From Rhizobium mongolense subsp. loessense (GTDB lineage Bacteria; Pseudomonadota; Alphaproteobacteria; Rhizobiales; Rhizobiaceae), in assembly GCF_900099775.1 (NCBI RefSeq), contig NZ_FMTM01000002.1, positions 434,001-498,000 of the forward strand: a DNA stretch of 64,000 bases, given 5' to 3'. Shown in pieces: positions 8,507-17,429 of this stretch. Under the pieces are notes generated by a model that did no database searches, had not been told where the DNA came from, and worked only from the letters and a program-made list of their open reading frames with translations. A program made the translations under genes and the position numbers. The stretch's first letter is position 1, and the number at the start of each line of letters is the position of its first letter.

Positions 8507-9808
8507 TCAGCCTCTGTCGGGATCGATCATGTCCAGGAGGCGGGAAACTGCATCCTCGCCTGCCACTGGCTCGCTGCCGGCCATCACCGCGACGGAAAAG
8601 CCGATGAGCGAGGAAACGGGGTTATGGGTCGTGGCGCCGGCCCGCAGGTTCATCACCAGTGTCGGGCAGAGGAAAAGGCCCAGCCGGATGACCCGGCGCC
8701 AGTCGGCCGGAAGCATGGCCCGCGCCTTCAATTCGCCAAGCAGGGGACGCCAAAGAGCTTCGGCCTTTACGTCCAGAAGGGAGCGTCGGACCGGGCTCGG
8801 CTCGAAATCGGTCGTGACCCGCAGCAGATCGCCGTCAAGCACCACGCTGGCCTTGTAGTGCCCGGCCGCCATGGCAGGATCATAGAGCCACAGCGGATGG
8901 GCGAGGATGTTGTGGAAGGTCGTCTTCACCTCGGCGAGCAGCGTTGGAATGTTCTCGCCGGCGAATGCTGGGTCGAAGAAGGACAAACGCGCCTCGCCGT
9001 CGTGTTCCTCGTACCAGACGTTCGCGTTATGGGCGTCGCCATGTGCAGTCACGCCGCCCGCGTCCGCCAGCCGTGACGGGTCGAGCCGCTCGTGCGCTTC
9101 ATGGAAGAGGGCACCGATGCTGTCCCGGTACTCGATGCCGTTGACCGAAATGCGACAGCGTGAAAACGTCTCCCAGTCGAGCGTCAAGTCGGGAAAGACG
9201 AAGTCCTTGCCGACATAGAAGCTTGCCATGCGCCCGCCCGGATAGGTGCCGGCGGGGGGATCAATCAGCCGCTCGGAGAACAGCCGGTGGATCGGCTCGG
9301 CCGCAACTTCATCGGCGCTCACCGGATGCAGCGTGTCGAGATAGACCTTCAACACCGCTTCGTTCAGCCTGCGCTCGGCGTCCACAGCCCTTTTTCGCGC
9401 CGCGGCATCGTCCTTCAGGTCCAGCGTCCGTAAAACATCGGAGAAGCGCGGATCGGTCCGCCGGCGATAGACGAGGATCTGTTCACCCGGAAGCGCCGAC
9501 ATCAGCAGAGGCTGGTCCACAGGCAGGCCAGCCCGAGCCAGGATGTCGGCGCGGTAATATTCGCCGCTCATGGCCTCCTCGCCCTCTTCCTGGTGGAACT
9601 TGAAGAAAAATGCACCATCGGCTGTCTCGAAGAAGCCGTTGAGCGAATTGAGGCTGTACTGATCGTGATTGATCACGACATTCTTCGGCGCGATCTCGAA
9701 AAGGTCGCGCAGCAGTTCGGCCAGTAATCGTTCCGCCTTGTCGTCCCCGGCTTTGGCTATCTTCCTGATTTCCGCGGTGCGGCTCATGGTCTGGCTCATG
9801 ACATTCAT
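8507..9808 (-). CDS. APH-like phosphotransferase (small-molecule kinase) of unknown substrate
   Basis: A 433-residue protein with the aminoglycoside/choline-kinase fold. The catalytic loop reads AHGDAHNANVWY (HGDxHxxN), and the metal-binding Asp follows in SFFDPAFAGEN. It has no close named family that I recognise. It is the last gene of a leftward operon behind gntR, with a 35-base gap, so its substrate is probably an intermediate or inducer of that pathway. Three Met codons (residues 1, 4 and 8) could serve as start; the ribosome site is weak (CCGGA before 9808). It is not an antibiotic-resistance gene on present evidence. Confidence 0.75.
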   Translation of the reverse strand: MNVMSQTMSRTAEIRKIAKAGDDKAERLLAELLRDLFEIAPKNVVINHDQYSLNSLNGFFETADGAFFFKFHQEEGEEAMSGEYYRADILARAGLPVDQPLLMSALPGEQILVYRRRTDPRFSDVLRTLDLKDDAAARKRAVDAERRLNEAVLKVYLDTLHPVSADEVAAEPIHRLFSERLIDPPAGTYPGGRMASFYVGKDFVFPDLTLDWETFSRCRISVNGIEYRDSIGALFHEAHERLDPSRLADAGGVTAHGDAHNANVWYEEHDGEARLSFFDPAFAGENIPTLLAEVKTTFHNILAHPLWLYDPAMAAGHYKASVVLDGDLLRVTTDFEPSPVRRSLLDVKAEALWRPLLGELKARAMLPADWRRVIRLGLFLCPTLVMNLRAGATTHNPVSSLIGFSVAVMAGSEPVAGEDAVSRLLDMIDPDRG

Positions 9809-9843
9809 TCCGGATGGATCGTTCTAAGTATGGGGATCGGCGG

Positions 9844-10575
9844 TCACTTGCCGCTGTGCAGATAGCGACTGCCGAGCGAATAGCGGCTGCCGACATAGGT
9901 GAACGTGTTGACGGTAGCGACGACCGGCCCGGTCCAGGTCTTGCGATGCAGAACCAGGCAACAGTCGGCGGGACGAATGTGCAGCAGGCGCCCCTGATTC
10001 TCGCCGGCCGGCAGGGCACTGATGAGGTGCTCCACCTCGGTCAGCGGGGTGGCGTTCTGCAGGTAGTCATAGGTGGCAAGCGTGCTGAAATCCTGGTCGA
10101 TATAGCCCGAAACGAGGTCGGGATTGACATAGCGTTCCTCGAGTTGGACCGGTAGGTCGTTCTCGAAATGGATCACGAGCGAGTGGTCGACGGGTTTCAC
10201 GGTTTCGAACTCGAAGGCGAGCAGAAGCTCGGCTTCCGGTCGTTCGATGCGCTCGAGCACGACCACCTCGGCCCGATGCCGGCTGCCGCGCGCCTTGATC
10301 TCGGTGATGATGTTGCTGATCTCGATCAGCGTCGATTGCGGCCTGGGCGGAGCGATGAAGGTGCCGACGCCCTGGATGCGGCGCAGATGCCCCTCGGAGG
10401 TGAGTTCGCGCAGCGCCCGGTGGACGGTCATGCGGGATACGCCCAGCGTCGAGACGAGTTCGTTCTCCGACGGAAGGCGGCTGTTGCGGGCCCATTTGCC
10501 GCTGCCAATATTGCCGAGGACAAATGCCTTCACCTTCTCGTAAAGCGGCGATGCGGAATCTGAAAGTGCATTCAT
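9844..10575 (-). CDS. GntR-family regulator, HutC subfamily (UTRA domain)
   Basis: A 243-residue repressor. The N-terminal winged helix is clear (LPSENELVSTLGVSRMTVHRALRELTSEGHLRRIQGVGTF in pieces), followed by a UTRA ligand-binding domain ending in YSLGSRYLHSGK, close to the HutC ending. HutC-type proteins bind boxes of the form GTnTAnAC. Two promoter regions of this regulon carry GTCTATAC (17218 and 18229), which makes this protein the likely local repressor. The effector is unknown; the presence of a HisD homologue does not by itself make it a histidine regulator. Confidence 0.85.
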   Translation of the reverse strand: MNALSDSASPLYEKVKAFVLGNIGSGKWARNSRLPSENELVSTLGVSRMTVHRALRELTSEGHLRRIQGVGTFIAPPRPQSTLIEISNIITEIKARGSRHRAEVVVLERIERPEAELLLAFEFETVKPVDHSLVIHFENDLPVQLEERYVNPDLVSGYIDQDFSTLATYDYLQNATPLTEVEHLISALPAGENQGRLLHIRPADCCLVLHRKTWTGPVVATVNTFTYVGSRYSLGSRYLHSGK

Positions 10576-10636
10576 GGTTCACTGCCTCTTCCGCCGCCTC
10601 GACGGGCTGGCATCCAAAATCATGTGACGGACCGGA

Positions 10637-11650
10637 CTAGCCCGCCACCTCGATGATCGTCTTCAGCGCCTTGCCCTCGCCCCGCAACAGCTGTTCGTAA
10701 GCCTCGGGCACGTCGTCGAGCGCCGGCAGCACCTCGATGAAGCGTTGAAGCGCGGGCGCGAGCTCGACAAGCAGCCCGACGGCCTCGGGCAGCTCGCCGG
10801 CGAAGGCATGGCTGCCGATGAGCGATATCTCCCGCTCGACCAGGATGTTCGGGTCGAAGTTGAGCTTGCCGTGAGCGATGCCGACGAGCGCAAGCGCTCC
10901 ACCGCTCGACATGATGTCAAGCGCCAGTTCAATCGCCTGGATACTGCCGCTGGCATCGAGGGCATGACGCAGCCGTCCGCCGGAAAGTGCTGCTTCGATC
11001 TCCGCCTTGCCAAGAGAAACGACCGTGCCGCCGGTCACCTCGGCAACGAGAGCCGACCTTACGGCATTGAGATCGGCCAGCAGCAGCGGGCCGTCATGCA
11101 GCCGGCAGAGAAGCAGGGCGCTCAACCCGCCGATCGCGCCGCAACCGATCACGAGAACCGGTTCCCCGGCCGGGACGGCGAGACGACGCACGGCGTGCAG
11201 CGCTACTGCCAGCGGCTCGGCCATCGCGGCGATATGCGGCGAAAGCTGCGGATCGTGACGGACGACCAGCCGGGCTGGCAGTTGCACCGCCTCGGCAAAG
11301 CCGCCGTCGCAGACCTCCCCGACGAAGCCCAGCGTCTCGCAGACGTTGCTGCGGCCGCTCGTACAGGCCGGGCAGGTGCCGCACCACATGCGCGAATCCG
11401 CGGAGACGACATCTCCAACCGCAACATGGATGACGCCTTCTCCGACAGCCGTCACGCGACCGCAGAATTCATGCCCCGCCATGGAGGGACGACGCGAGAT
11501 CCACTGACCGGTGCGGTAGTTGTGAAGGTCGGAGCCGCAGATACCGGCGGCCCTGATCCGGAGATTGACGAAGCCCGGTGGCGGGGCCGATGGCTCGGCC
11601 ACTTCCTCCACCCGCAGGACCTTTGTATCGTGGAGCCGCACGGCCTTCAT
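10637..11650 (-). CDS. zinc-dependent medium-chain alcohol dehydrogenase
   Basis: A 337-residue MDR-family dehydrogenase. The catalytic zinc ligands are C38 (GICGSD), H60-E61 (GHE) and the later AEP glutamate. The structural zinc cluster is C90, C93, C96 and C104. A Rossmann motif (VIGCGAIGG) marks the NAD-binding half. Its start is 3 bases from the stop of the HpsN-like gene, so the two are co-translated. In the known hps pathway for dihydroxypropanesulfonate, extra dehydrogenases interconvert the two stereoisomers, and this protein could fill that role; L-threonine/sorbitol-type activity is an alternative. Confidence 0.85.
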   Translation of the reverse strand: MKAVRLHDTKVLRVEEVAEPSAPPPGFVNLRIRAAGICGSDLHNYRTGQWISRRPSMAGHEFCGRVTAVGEGVIHVAVGDVVSADSRMWCGTCPACTSGRSNVCETLGFVGEVCDGGFAEAVQLPARLVVRHDPQLSPHIAAMAEPLAVALHAVRRLAVPAGEPVLVIGCGAIGGLSALLLCRLHDGPLLLADLNAVRSALVAEVTGGTVVSLGKAEIEAALSGGRLRHALDASGSIQAIELALDIMSSGGALALVGIAHGKLNFDPNILVEREISLIGSHAFAGELPEAVGLLVELAPALQRFIEVLPALDDVPEAYEQLLRGEGKALKTIIEVAG

Positions 11651-11652
11651 GT

Positions 11653-12981
11653 TCAGGCGCCCTTCTTCAGGTAGGCATCGCGTACCGGCGAGACGGCCAG
11701 CGCGTGAGAAGAGAAGCCCTCGTAGATTGCCAGATTGTGCGAGTGCCGGGCAAATTCCGGATAGGCGGATGCTGTTACAAAGCCGACGGAGCTACGCTTG
11801 ACGAAATCCGCAACCGACAGCGGACCGAAGGTGCGCGCCCAGCGGCTGGTTGGCAGTACGGCATTCGGGCCGAGCGAGAAATTGGCGATGCTGACAGGCG
11901 TATGGGTGCCCATCAGGATTTCGGAAGCCTCGGTGATGTGGCCAAGATGGATAAATGGCTCTTCGGACAGAAGCTCCAGATGCTCCGGTGCATAGGCGTT
12001 GACGAACTCGTAGCTCTCCTCGATCGAGGAGGTGAGCACCACGCCGCCCGTCTTGCCGGTGAGCACGGCCTTGGAGAAAGCGACGCGCTGCTCGGTCATC
12101 TTCGCCCAGTGCTCGGGAAGCGCTGCGAGCGCCTCTTCGGCGACGCGGCGGCTGTGCGTGACGAGATAGGCCGACGAATCCGCGCCGTGTTCGGCCTCAA
12201 TCAGCAGGTCGAGTGCGGCAAGTCCACCATGGACCGTATCGTCGGCGAGGATCATCACCTCGGACGGACCGGCCGGAAGGCCGGTGTCGATGACGCCAGA
12301 GAGCGAGCGCTTGGCAGCGACCACCCATGGGCTGCCGGGGCCGACGATCTTCAGCGCCGGCTTGACGGTTTCGGTGCCGTAGGCAACCGCCGCCACGGCC
12401 TGGGCACCGCCGACCTTGTAGACGGTCTCGACGCCGGCAAGTCGTGCTGCAACGAGGGTTGCGCCATCGACGGAGCCGTCCGGCGCCGGTGGTGTGACGA
12501 TGGCCAGATTCGGGACGCCTGCAACCGCGGCCGGAACCGAAGTCATCATCGTCACCGACGGGAAGGAACCCTTGCCGCGCGGCACGTAGAGCGCGACCGA
12601 CTGGATGGGCGTAAAGCGGTCTCCGGCAAAGGCTCCGGGACGGATTTCCTTCAGCCACATGGCTTCCGGCTTCTGCTCCTCATGGAACTTGCGGATATTG
12701 TCGATTCCGAACTTTATGGACTCGATGACGCTCGCATCGACCAGCTTGAAGGCCGCATCGATCTCCGCCTCGGCGACCTTGAGATTGGCCTCGGTGATAT
12801 CTGCCTTGTCGAATTCGCGGCCGAACCGGGCAAGCGCCTTGTCACCTTCTGTGCGCACGGCTTCGAGGATCGGCGCGACCCTTTCGACGAAGCTCGAGAT
12901 GTCGGTTTCCGAGCGGCGCAGCAGCTGCGCCTTTTCCTCGACGTTTAGCTTGGAATAATCGTAGAAAGACACGTTGGTCAT
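11653..12981 (-). CDS. hpsN: HisD-family dehydrogenase, HpsN-type (sulfopropanediol 3-dehydrogenase-like)
   Basis: A 442-residue histidinol-dehydrogenase homologue. HpsN oxidises (R)-2,3-dihydroxypropane-1-sulfonate to sulfolactate with NAD. The catalytic pair is kept (APEH, E333-H334), as are H265 and H426, which align with zinc ligands of E. coli HisD. Three HisD residues have changed: the Gln ligand is E262, the Asp ligand is N367, and the His in the NHVLPT motif is A374 (PNAVLPT). No other histidine-synthesis gene is nearby, and the neighbours are a transporter and catabolic dehydrogenases. I start at ATG 12981, preceded by AAGGAC; an in-frame ATG at 13026 overlaps the permease stop and would add 15 residues. 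Confidence 0.7.
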   Translation of the reverse strand: MTNVSFYDYSKLNVEEKAQLLRRSETDISSFVERVAPILEAVRTEGDKALARFGREFDKADITEANLKVAEAEIDAAFKLVDASVIESIKFGIDNIRKFHEEQKPEAMWLKEIRPGAFAGDRFTPIQSVALYVPRGKGSFPSVTMMTSVPAAVAGVPNLAIVTPPAPDGSVDGATLVAARLAGVETVYKVGGAQAVAAVAYGTETVKPALKIVGPGSPWVVAAKRSLSGVIDTGLPAGPSEVMILADDTVHGGLAALDLLIEAEHGADSSAYLVTHSRRVAEEALAALPEHWAKMTEQRVAFSKAVLTGKTGGVVLTSSIEESYEFVNAYAPEHLELLSEEPFIHLGHITEASEILMGTHTPVSIANFSLGPNAVLPTSRWARTFGPLSVADFVKRSSVGFVTASAYPEFARHSHNLAIYEGFSSHALAVSPVRDAYLKKGA

Positions 12982-13022
12982 CGTCTTGTCCTTGATGTCT
13001 GGCCCGCGCGAGGCCGAAGGCG

Positions 13023-13823
13023 TCATTTCGATTTGAGGAAGATGTCGAGACCGACCAGGCGGTCGAGCAACGCGATCGCAAGTCCGGCGCAGGCGATGAA
13101 CACCACCGAGATCGCAGCCAAATCAGGCGTGATGATCGAGCGGATGGAATTGTAGATCTGCACCGGCAGCGTCACACTTCGGGCATCGACGAGCAGCAGG
13201 CTGACCAGGAACTCGTTGAGCGCGAGGATGAACATCAGCAGCGACCCGGTGATCACGCCCGGCAGCACTGCTGGAAGGGTAATGTAGAGGAAGCGCTGCA
13301 GCGGCGGGGCCCCGCAATTGGCCGCTGCCAGCTCGAGATCCGGCGACAAGTTGCTCGCACTTGCCGTTACGGCCCAGATCATGAAGGGCAGATTGATGAC
13401 GCAGCACGCGATCCCCACCGGCCACAGCCTGCCTAGTGCGTTCATCTGGCCGAAGACGAGCATCATGCCGATGCCGGAGCCGATCAGCGGAATGGTGAAG
13501 GGCAGCAGCAGGTAGATCTGGATGGAGCGAGCAAACCGTACCCGGTACTTCGCGAGTGCGATGCCGGCGAGCGTGCCGATGGGGATGGCGGTCACTGTGC
13601 AGATCGAAGCGACGATCAGGGAACGCAGGAAGGCCTGCCGGAGATCGCTCGCTTGCGCGATTGCGCCATACCATTTCAGCGACAATCCGTCCGGTGGGAA
13701 GGTGATGATGTTTCCGGCGGTGAAGGAGGCCCCGAGCACCACGATAGTGGGCGCCGAAAGCATGACGAGCGCAGTTGCGACGAATGCCCAGATGACGATG
13801 AACTTGCTTCGGCTGCCGGTCAT
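13023..13823 (-). CDS. ABC transporter permease, PotC-like
   Basis: A 266-residue inner-membrane permease with about six hydrophobic segments and the cytoplasmic coupling loop ELAAANCGAPPLQRF, which contacts the ATPase. It is the second permease of a spermidine/putrescine-type (PotABCD) importer and overlaps the preceding permease gene by 4 bases. The cargo is unlikely to be a polyamine, since the operon goes on to dehydrogenases of the HpsN type. Confidence 0.9.
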   Translation of the reverse strand: MTGSRSKFIVIWAFVATALVMLSAPTIVVLGASFTAGNIITFPPDGLSLKWYGAIAQASDLRQAFLRSLIVASICTVTAIPIGTLAGIALAKYRVRFARSIQIYLLLPFTIPLIGSGIGMMLVFGQMNALGRLWPVGIACCVINLPFMIWAVTASASNLSPDLELAAANCGAPPLQRFLYITLPAVLPGVITGSLLMFILALNEFLVSLLLVDARSVTLPVQIYNSIRSIITPDLAAISVVFIACAGLAIALLDRLVGLDIFLKSK

Positions 13824-14764
13824 TTGCGGTCTCCCCCCATAGCAAGCGTGCCCGCGCCGAAGAGCATGAACACGACGCCGACGAGGATGGAGCCCACGGC
13901 GACAAGCATAAGCGACAGCGTCGCCCCTAGACCCTGGTCGGAGGTACGGAAGAACTGGTCGTAGATCGCGTTGGCGATGAAGTCCTGCGTGCCGCCGCCA
14001 AGGATGGCGGGAATGGCGAAATCGGTGAGCGAGAGCGTGACGACCACGAGCCCGGCGCCGACGAGCCCTGGCCGGGAGAGCGGCAGGACAATATGGCGGA
14101 AGGTGCGAACCCAGTCGGCGCCGAGGGAGGCCGCCGCTGCCTCGAGCTCGCTCGGGATCGCGGTCAGGGCAGGTGCCAGCATCAAGACAGCGAAGGGCAG
14201 CATGTATTGCACAAGGCCGAACAGGACTGCGGGGTAGTTGTAGAGCAGTCGCATAGGCGGCACGCCGACGAGACCGAGCGCCTCGTTGACCATTCCCTGG
14301 TTGCCGAGAATGATGAGCCAGCCATAGGCGCGCACCACCTGGCCGATGAAGAAGGGCAAGAAGAGCGCCACGAGCAGGAACTTGCGAAGTGCCGACGAGG
14401 GCGTGCGCACCATCAGGTAGGCGTATGGGAAGGCGAACAGCAGCGTGATTGCCGTGACAATCACCGCGCCCATGAGGCTGCGACCGGCCACCGTCGCAAA
14501 GAATTTCTCGGTCAGAACGCGCTGGTAGTTGGCGAGCGTGTAGGTCTCCGACATCAGGAAGGTATTGGTATCGAGTGTTCTCAGGCTCGTGTCGCCGATC
14601 TGGACGAGACCGAGCACGAGCAGCCCCACGAGCACAACCGCCGGCATCAACATGAGATAGGGCAGGCCGCGGCCGAAACTCGATGGCCAGACGATGGCCG
14701 CAAGGCCTTCAAGCACATCCATGACTCGCCATGTCAAAGGATATGCGGCACGGGGAGCGCGCAT
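13820..14764 (-). CDS. ABC transporter permease, PotB-like
   Basis: A 314-residue permease with a long N-terminal segment and six or so membrane spans. The EAAxxLG coupling motif is present as ELEAAAASLGADWVRTF. It pairs with the PotC-like permease immediately downstream (4-base overlap). A strong hairpin lies between this gene and the binding-protein gene upstream. Confidence 0.9.
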   Translation of the reverse strand: MRAPRAAYPLTWRVMDVLEGLAAIVWPSSFGRGLPYLMLMPAVVLVGLLVLGLVQIGDTSLRTLDTNTFLMSETYTLANYQRVLTEKFFATVAGRSLMGAVIVTAITLLFAFPYAYLMVRTPSSALRKFLLVALFLPFFIGQVVRAYGWLIILGNQGMVNEALGLVGVPPMRLLYNYPAVLFGLVQYMLPFAVLMLAPALTAIPSELEAAAASLGADWVRTFRHIVLPLSRPGLVGAGLVVVTLSLTDFAIPAILGGGTQDFIANAIYDQFFRTSDQGLGATLSLMLVAVGSILVGVVFMLFGAGTLAMGGDRK

Positions 14765-14794
14765 GATACCGATCCTGTTTCACGAAAGAAGGCG

Positions 14795-14824
14795 TGCCCG
14801 CCGCCAGAAGGGACGCGGCGGGCA
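14795..14824 (-). other. intercistronic hairpin after binding-protein gene
   Basis: A perfect 10-base-pair stem, TGCCCGCCGC paired with GCGGCGGGCA, with a 10-base loop. It lies 10 bases after the stop of the solute-binding protein and before the potB-like start. No T-run follows, so I read it as an mRNA-protecting or attenuating hairpin rather than a terminator. Confidence 0.6.
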
Positions 14825-14833
14825 GACAAGGCC

Positions 14834-15949
14834 TCAGCCTTGCATGATTTCCTTGAACTTGGCGAACCACTGGCTCTCGTTCTCGACCTGAACCTTGGAC
14901 GAGATGCGGATCAGATGCTTGAAGTCCTCTTCCTTGGTCGGATAGGAGGGATCGCCCACGAGATCGGCCGGCGGATTGACGCCCGGGACGACGCCTGGCA
15001 GACCGAGACCGTCGAGCCAGATCTGCTGGGCTTCCTTGGTGAGGGCGTGGTTGATGTACTGCTTGGCCCAGTAAAGCTCGTTCTCCGGCAGGCCCTTTGG
15101 GATCCACAGGCCGTCAGTATCGAACTTGGCGCCTTCCTCGGGCACGACCCACGCGATCTCGATGCCGTTTTTCTTGGCTTCGCGCGCGTTGGTTGAGATG
15201 GTGCAGGCGGCATCGATCTCGCCCTTCTGGAACCAGGTGGTGAAATCGGGGTCTTCGCCGAGCAGCGGCTGCTGCTCCTTGATCTTGGAAATGAACTCCC
15301 AGGCCGGCTGCATGTTGCCCGGAATGTCTTCGAGCTTGCCGCCGCCCGCAACCTGGGCCGGGAAGTGGAAGCCGATGCCGTCATTGTAGAGCGCGATGCG
15401 ACCCTTCAGTTTGGGATCAAGCAGGTCCTTCCAGGACTTCGGCGCACCGTTCGGGAAGGCAGACGGGCGATAGGCGAGCACGTAGACATAGCCGTATGTG
15501 TTGACGATCGGATAGCCCTCGAGACCGACCGGCTTGGCAAGATCGGTCGCGTCTTTGAGGTTCGGCAAGTCCGACAGGTCCTCGGTCACTCCGCGCAGCG
15601 CCGACTTGGTCGCGTTCGTCGTCGTGTCCCAGTTGATGTGGATCGGCGGGACACGCTTCTGGGCAACCGCGGCCCAGACCTTCGGCTGGATCTCGTTGTC
15701 CTCGGTCAGGTCGTGACGAACGGCGATCCCGGTCATCTTGGTGAAGCTGTCGGACACGCCGGCCTTGAGTGCATCGACCCAGCTACCACCCCAGGCGCGA
15801 ACGATGATTTCGGCCGGCTTTTCCGGCTCCTGGGCAAAGGCGCGGCTGACGCCGAGCGTCGAGAGGCCGGCCGAGGCGCCGGCCGCGGCCATGGACGCAA
15901 GTAGCGTCCGGCGGCGGATCTGCGCGGACAGGAACTTTTCATGCGACAT
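14834..15949 (-). CDS. periplasmic solute-binding protein, PotD/PotF-like, Tat-type signal
   Basis: A 371-residue periplasmic binding protein. The N-terminus has a twin-arginine-like motif (RRRTLLASMAAAGAS) and a cleavage site near AFAQE, so export by the Tat route is likely. The mature part is of the spermidine/putrescine/Fe class (WGGSWVDALKAGV and LGEDPDFTTWFQKGE). It lies between the ATPase gene and the two permease genes, and is followed by a strong hairpin that would raise its transcript relative to the permeases. Confidence 0.9.
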   Translation of the reverse strand: MSHEKFLSAQIRRRTLLASMAAAGASAGLSTLGVSRAFAQEPEKPAEIIVRAWGGSWVDALKAGVSDSFTKMTGIAVRHDLTEDNEIQPKVWAAVAQKRVPPIHINWDTTTNATKSALRGVTEDLSDLPNLKDATDLAKPVGLEGYPIVNTYGYVYVLAYRPSAFPNGAPKSWKDLLDPKLKGRIALYNDGIGFHFPAQVAGGGKLEDIPGNMQPAWEFISKIKEQQPLLGEDPDFTTWFQKGEIDAACTISTNAREAKKNGIEIAWVVPEEGAKFDTDGLWIPKGLPENELYWAKQYINHALTKEAQQIWLDGLGLPGVVPGVNPPADLVGDPSYPTKEEDFKHLIRISSKVQVENESQWFAKFKEIMQG

Positions 15950-15982
15950 TACACATTCTCCTCTGGCTAGACCTTCTCGGGG

Positions 15983-17116
15983 TCATTTTTGAAAGACATG
16001 CATATCTCTGGCATTCCAGCCGAGACGAACTTCTTCGCCAGGACCGAACTGCAAATGGGATTCGGGATCGTGGTCGAAGACGCGCATCAGCACGCCGGCC
16101 AGACCCGGAACCCGAATTTCGTAGACGACGCGCTCGCCTTCAAAGATGCAGTCGACCACCTGGCCGTCCACCACCGTTTCGAGACCGTCGAGGCTCTTGC
16201 TCTTTTGTGCGACGCGGATCTGCTCGGCACGAACGGCAGCGGCGCAGGGCGCACCGGCCGCAAGCGCGGCATCGGCAACCACGCCGGCAAGGCGCAGGCC
16301 GTTCGCCTCGAACACGACGCGTGAAGAAGTCAGGTCGAGGACCTTGCCGTCAATGAAATTGGTGACACCGATGAAGCTGGCGACGAAGGCATTGCACGGC
16401 GCGCGATAAGCGTCGACTGGACGAGCCTTCTGCTGGATTTCGCCGCCGCTCATGACGATGACCTCGTCGGACACCACCAGGGCCTCGCGCTGGTCATGGG
16501 TGACATTGATCGTCGTTACCCCGAGTTCCTTCTGGATGCGGCGGAACTCGAGCTGCATCTCCTCGCGCAGCTTGCGGTCGAGCGCGGCAAGCGGTTCATC
16601 AAGCAGGAGCAGGTCCGGCTCGAACACCAGGGCGCGGGCGATAGCGATACGCTGCTGCTGGCCGCCGGACAACTCATTGATGCGCCTGCTGCCATAGCCG
16701 CCCAGTCGGACGAGATCGAGATAGCGCTCGACCTTTTCCGGGATCATGCGTGCATCATGGCGGCGCATCTTGAGCGGAAAGGCGACGTTTTCGGCCGCCG
16801 TCATGTGCGGGAAGAGTGCGAGCTTTTGGAACACCATGCCGATTGCGCGCCTGTGGGGCGGCACGGCACTGACCGGCTGACCGTTGATGAAGATTTCGCC
16901 GCTGGTTGGCCGGTCAAAGCCAGCGATCATGCGCAGAAGCGTCGTCTTGCCGGAGCCGGACGGGCCGAGAATGGTCAGGAACCGTCCCTTCGGCAGGTCG
17001 AAGACGGCATTCCTGACGGCATGGACATCACCGAAGACCATGCCGACATCCTTGACGGAAACAGCGATCTGACCGGTCGATTCGGCGCGACGGAGGTCGG
17101 CAGCAACAACGCCCAT
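15983..17116 (-). CDS. ABC transporter ATP-binding protein, PotA-like
   Basis: A 377-residue ATPase and the first gene of the leftward transporter operon. Walker A is GPSGSGKTT, the signature is LSGGQQQR, and Walker B is LLLLDEPLAALD. The C-terminal third is a TOBE regulatory domain as in PotA/UgpC. The start at 17116 follows a promoter region carrying a GTCTATAC box at 17218, which would place the whole operon under the GntR repressor encoded downstream. Confidence 0.93.
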   Translation of the reverse strand: MGVVAADLRRAESTGQIAVSVKDVGMVFGDVHAVRNAVFDLPKGRFLTILGPSGSGKTTLLRMIAGFDRPTSGEIFINGQPVSAVPPHRRAIGMVFQKLALFPHMTAAENVAFPLKMRRHDARMIPEKVERYLDLVRLGGYGSRRINELSGGQQQRIAIARALVFEPDLLLLDEPLAALDRKLREEMQLEFRRIQKELGVTTINVTHDQREALVVSDEVIVMSGGEIQQKARPVDAYRAPCNAFVASFIGVTNFIDGKVLDLTSSRVVFEANGLRLAGVVADAALAAGAPCAAAVRAEQIRVAQKSKSLDGLETVVDGQVVDCIFEGERVVYEIRVPGLAGVLMRVFDHDPESHLQFGPGEEVRLGWNARDMHVFQK

Positions 17117-17215
17117 GGCATTCCCCTGTCTTGCTCCGTTCGACGAACGAGGCCGACGCGAAGCTTCATTCTAACGTCCCGGTCGACAGGCAACCGACCG
17201 AGTTTTTGCGTTAAG

Positions 17216-17237
17216 TTGTCTATACATATTTGTACAA
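17216..17237 (-). promoter_or_regulatory. candidate GntR/HutC operator upstream of the transporter operon
   Basis: The block contains GTCTATAC (17218-17225), which fits the HutC-subfamily pattern GTnTAnAC, and the palindrome TTGTACAA (17230-17237). The outer ends TTGT and ACAA are inverted. It lies about 100 bases upstream of the ATPase start, in an otherwise featureless 313-base gap (17117-17429). The same box recurs upstream of the SDR gene. Confidence 0.5.
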
Positions 17238-17429
17238 GTACCGTCAACCAAGTTTGCATATTTTTTGCGCCATAAAGTCGCCTGATCAATATTTGTGCAG
17301 TTGCGAAAAGCAGGTTCAACTCCACCGACAGTCTTGTCGTGCGCGAACAGAAAGGCAAGCACGCCCCACGAGTGTCCGGTAGGGTTTGCACCATCGGACG
17401 AACCATTCGCGCGACGCTTGGCGCCCATT

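Noticed and set aside
11578..12948. 456-codon plus-strand frame opposite the HpsN-like gene
   Set aside because: It is exactly antisense to a gene with conserved catalytic motifs and has no recognisable domain or ribosome site.
11653..12981. Histidine biosynthesis hisD
   Set aside because: No other his genes are near, key HisD residues are altered, and the operon is catabolic.
14093..15196. 367-codon plus-strand frame opposite the permease and binding-protein genes
   Set aside because: Antisense to two well-supported genes; the composition, rich in His, Gln and Arg, is that of a shadow.
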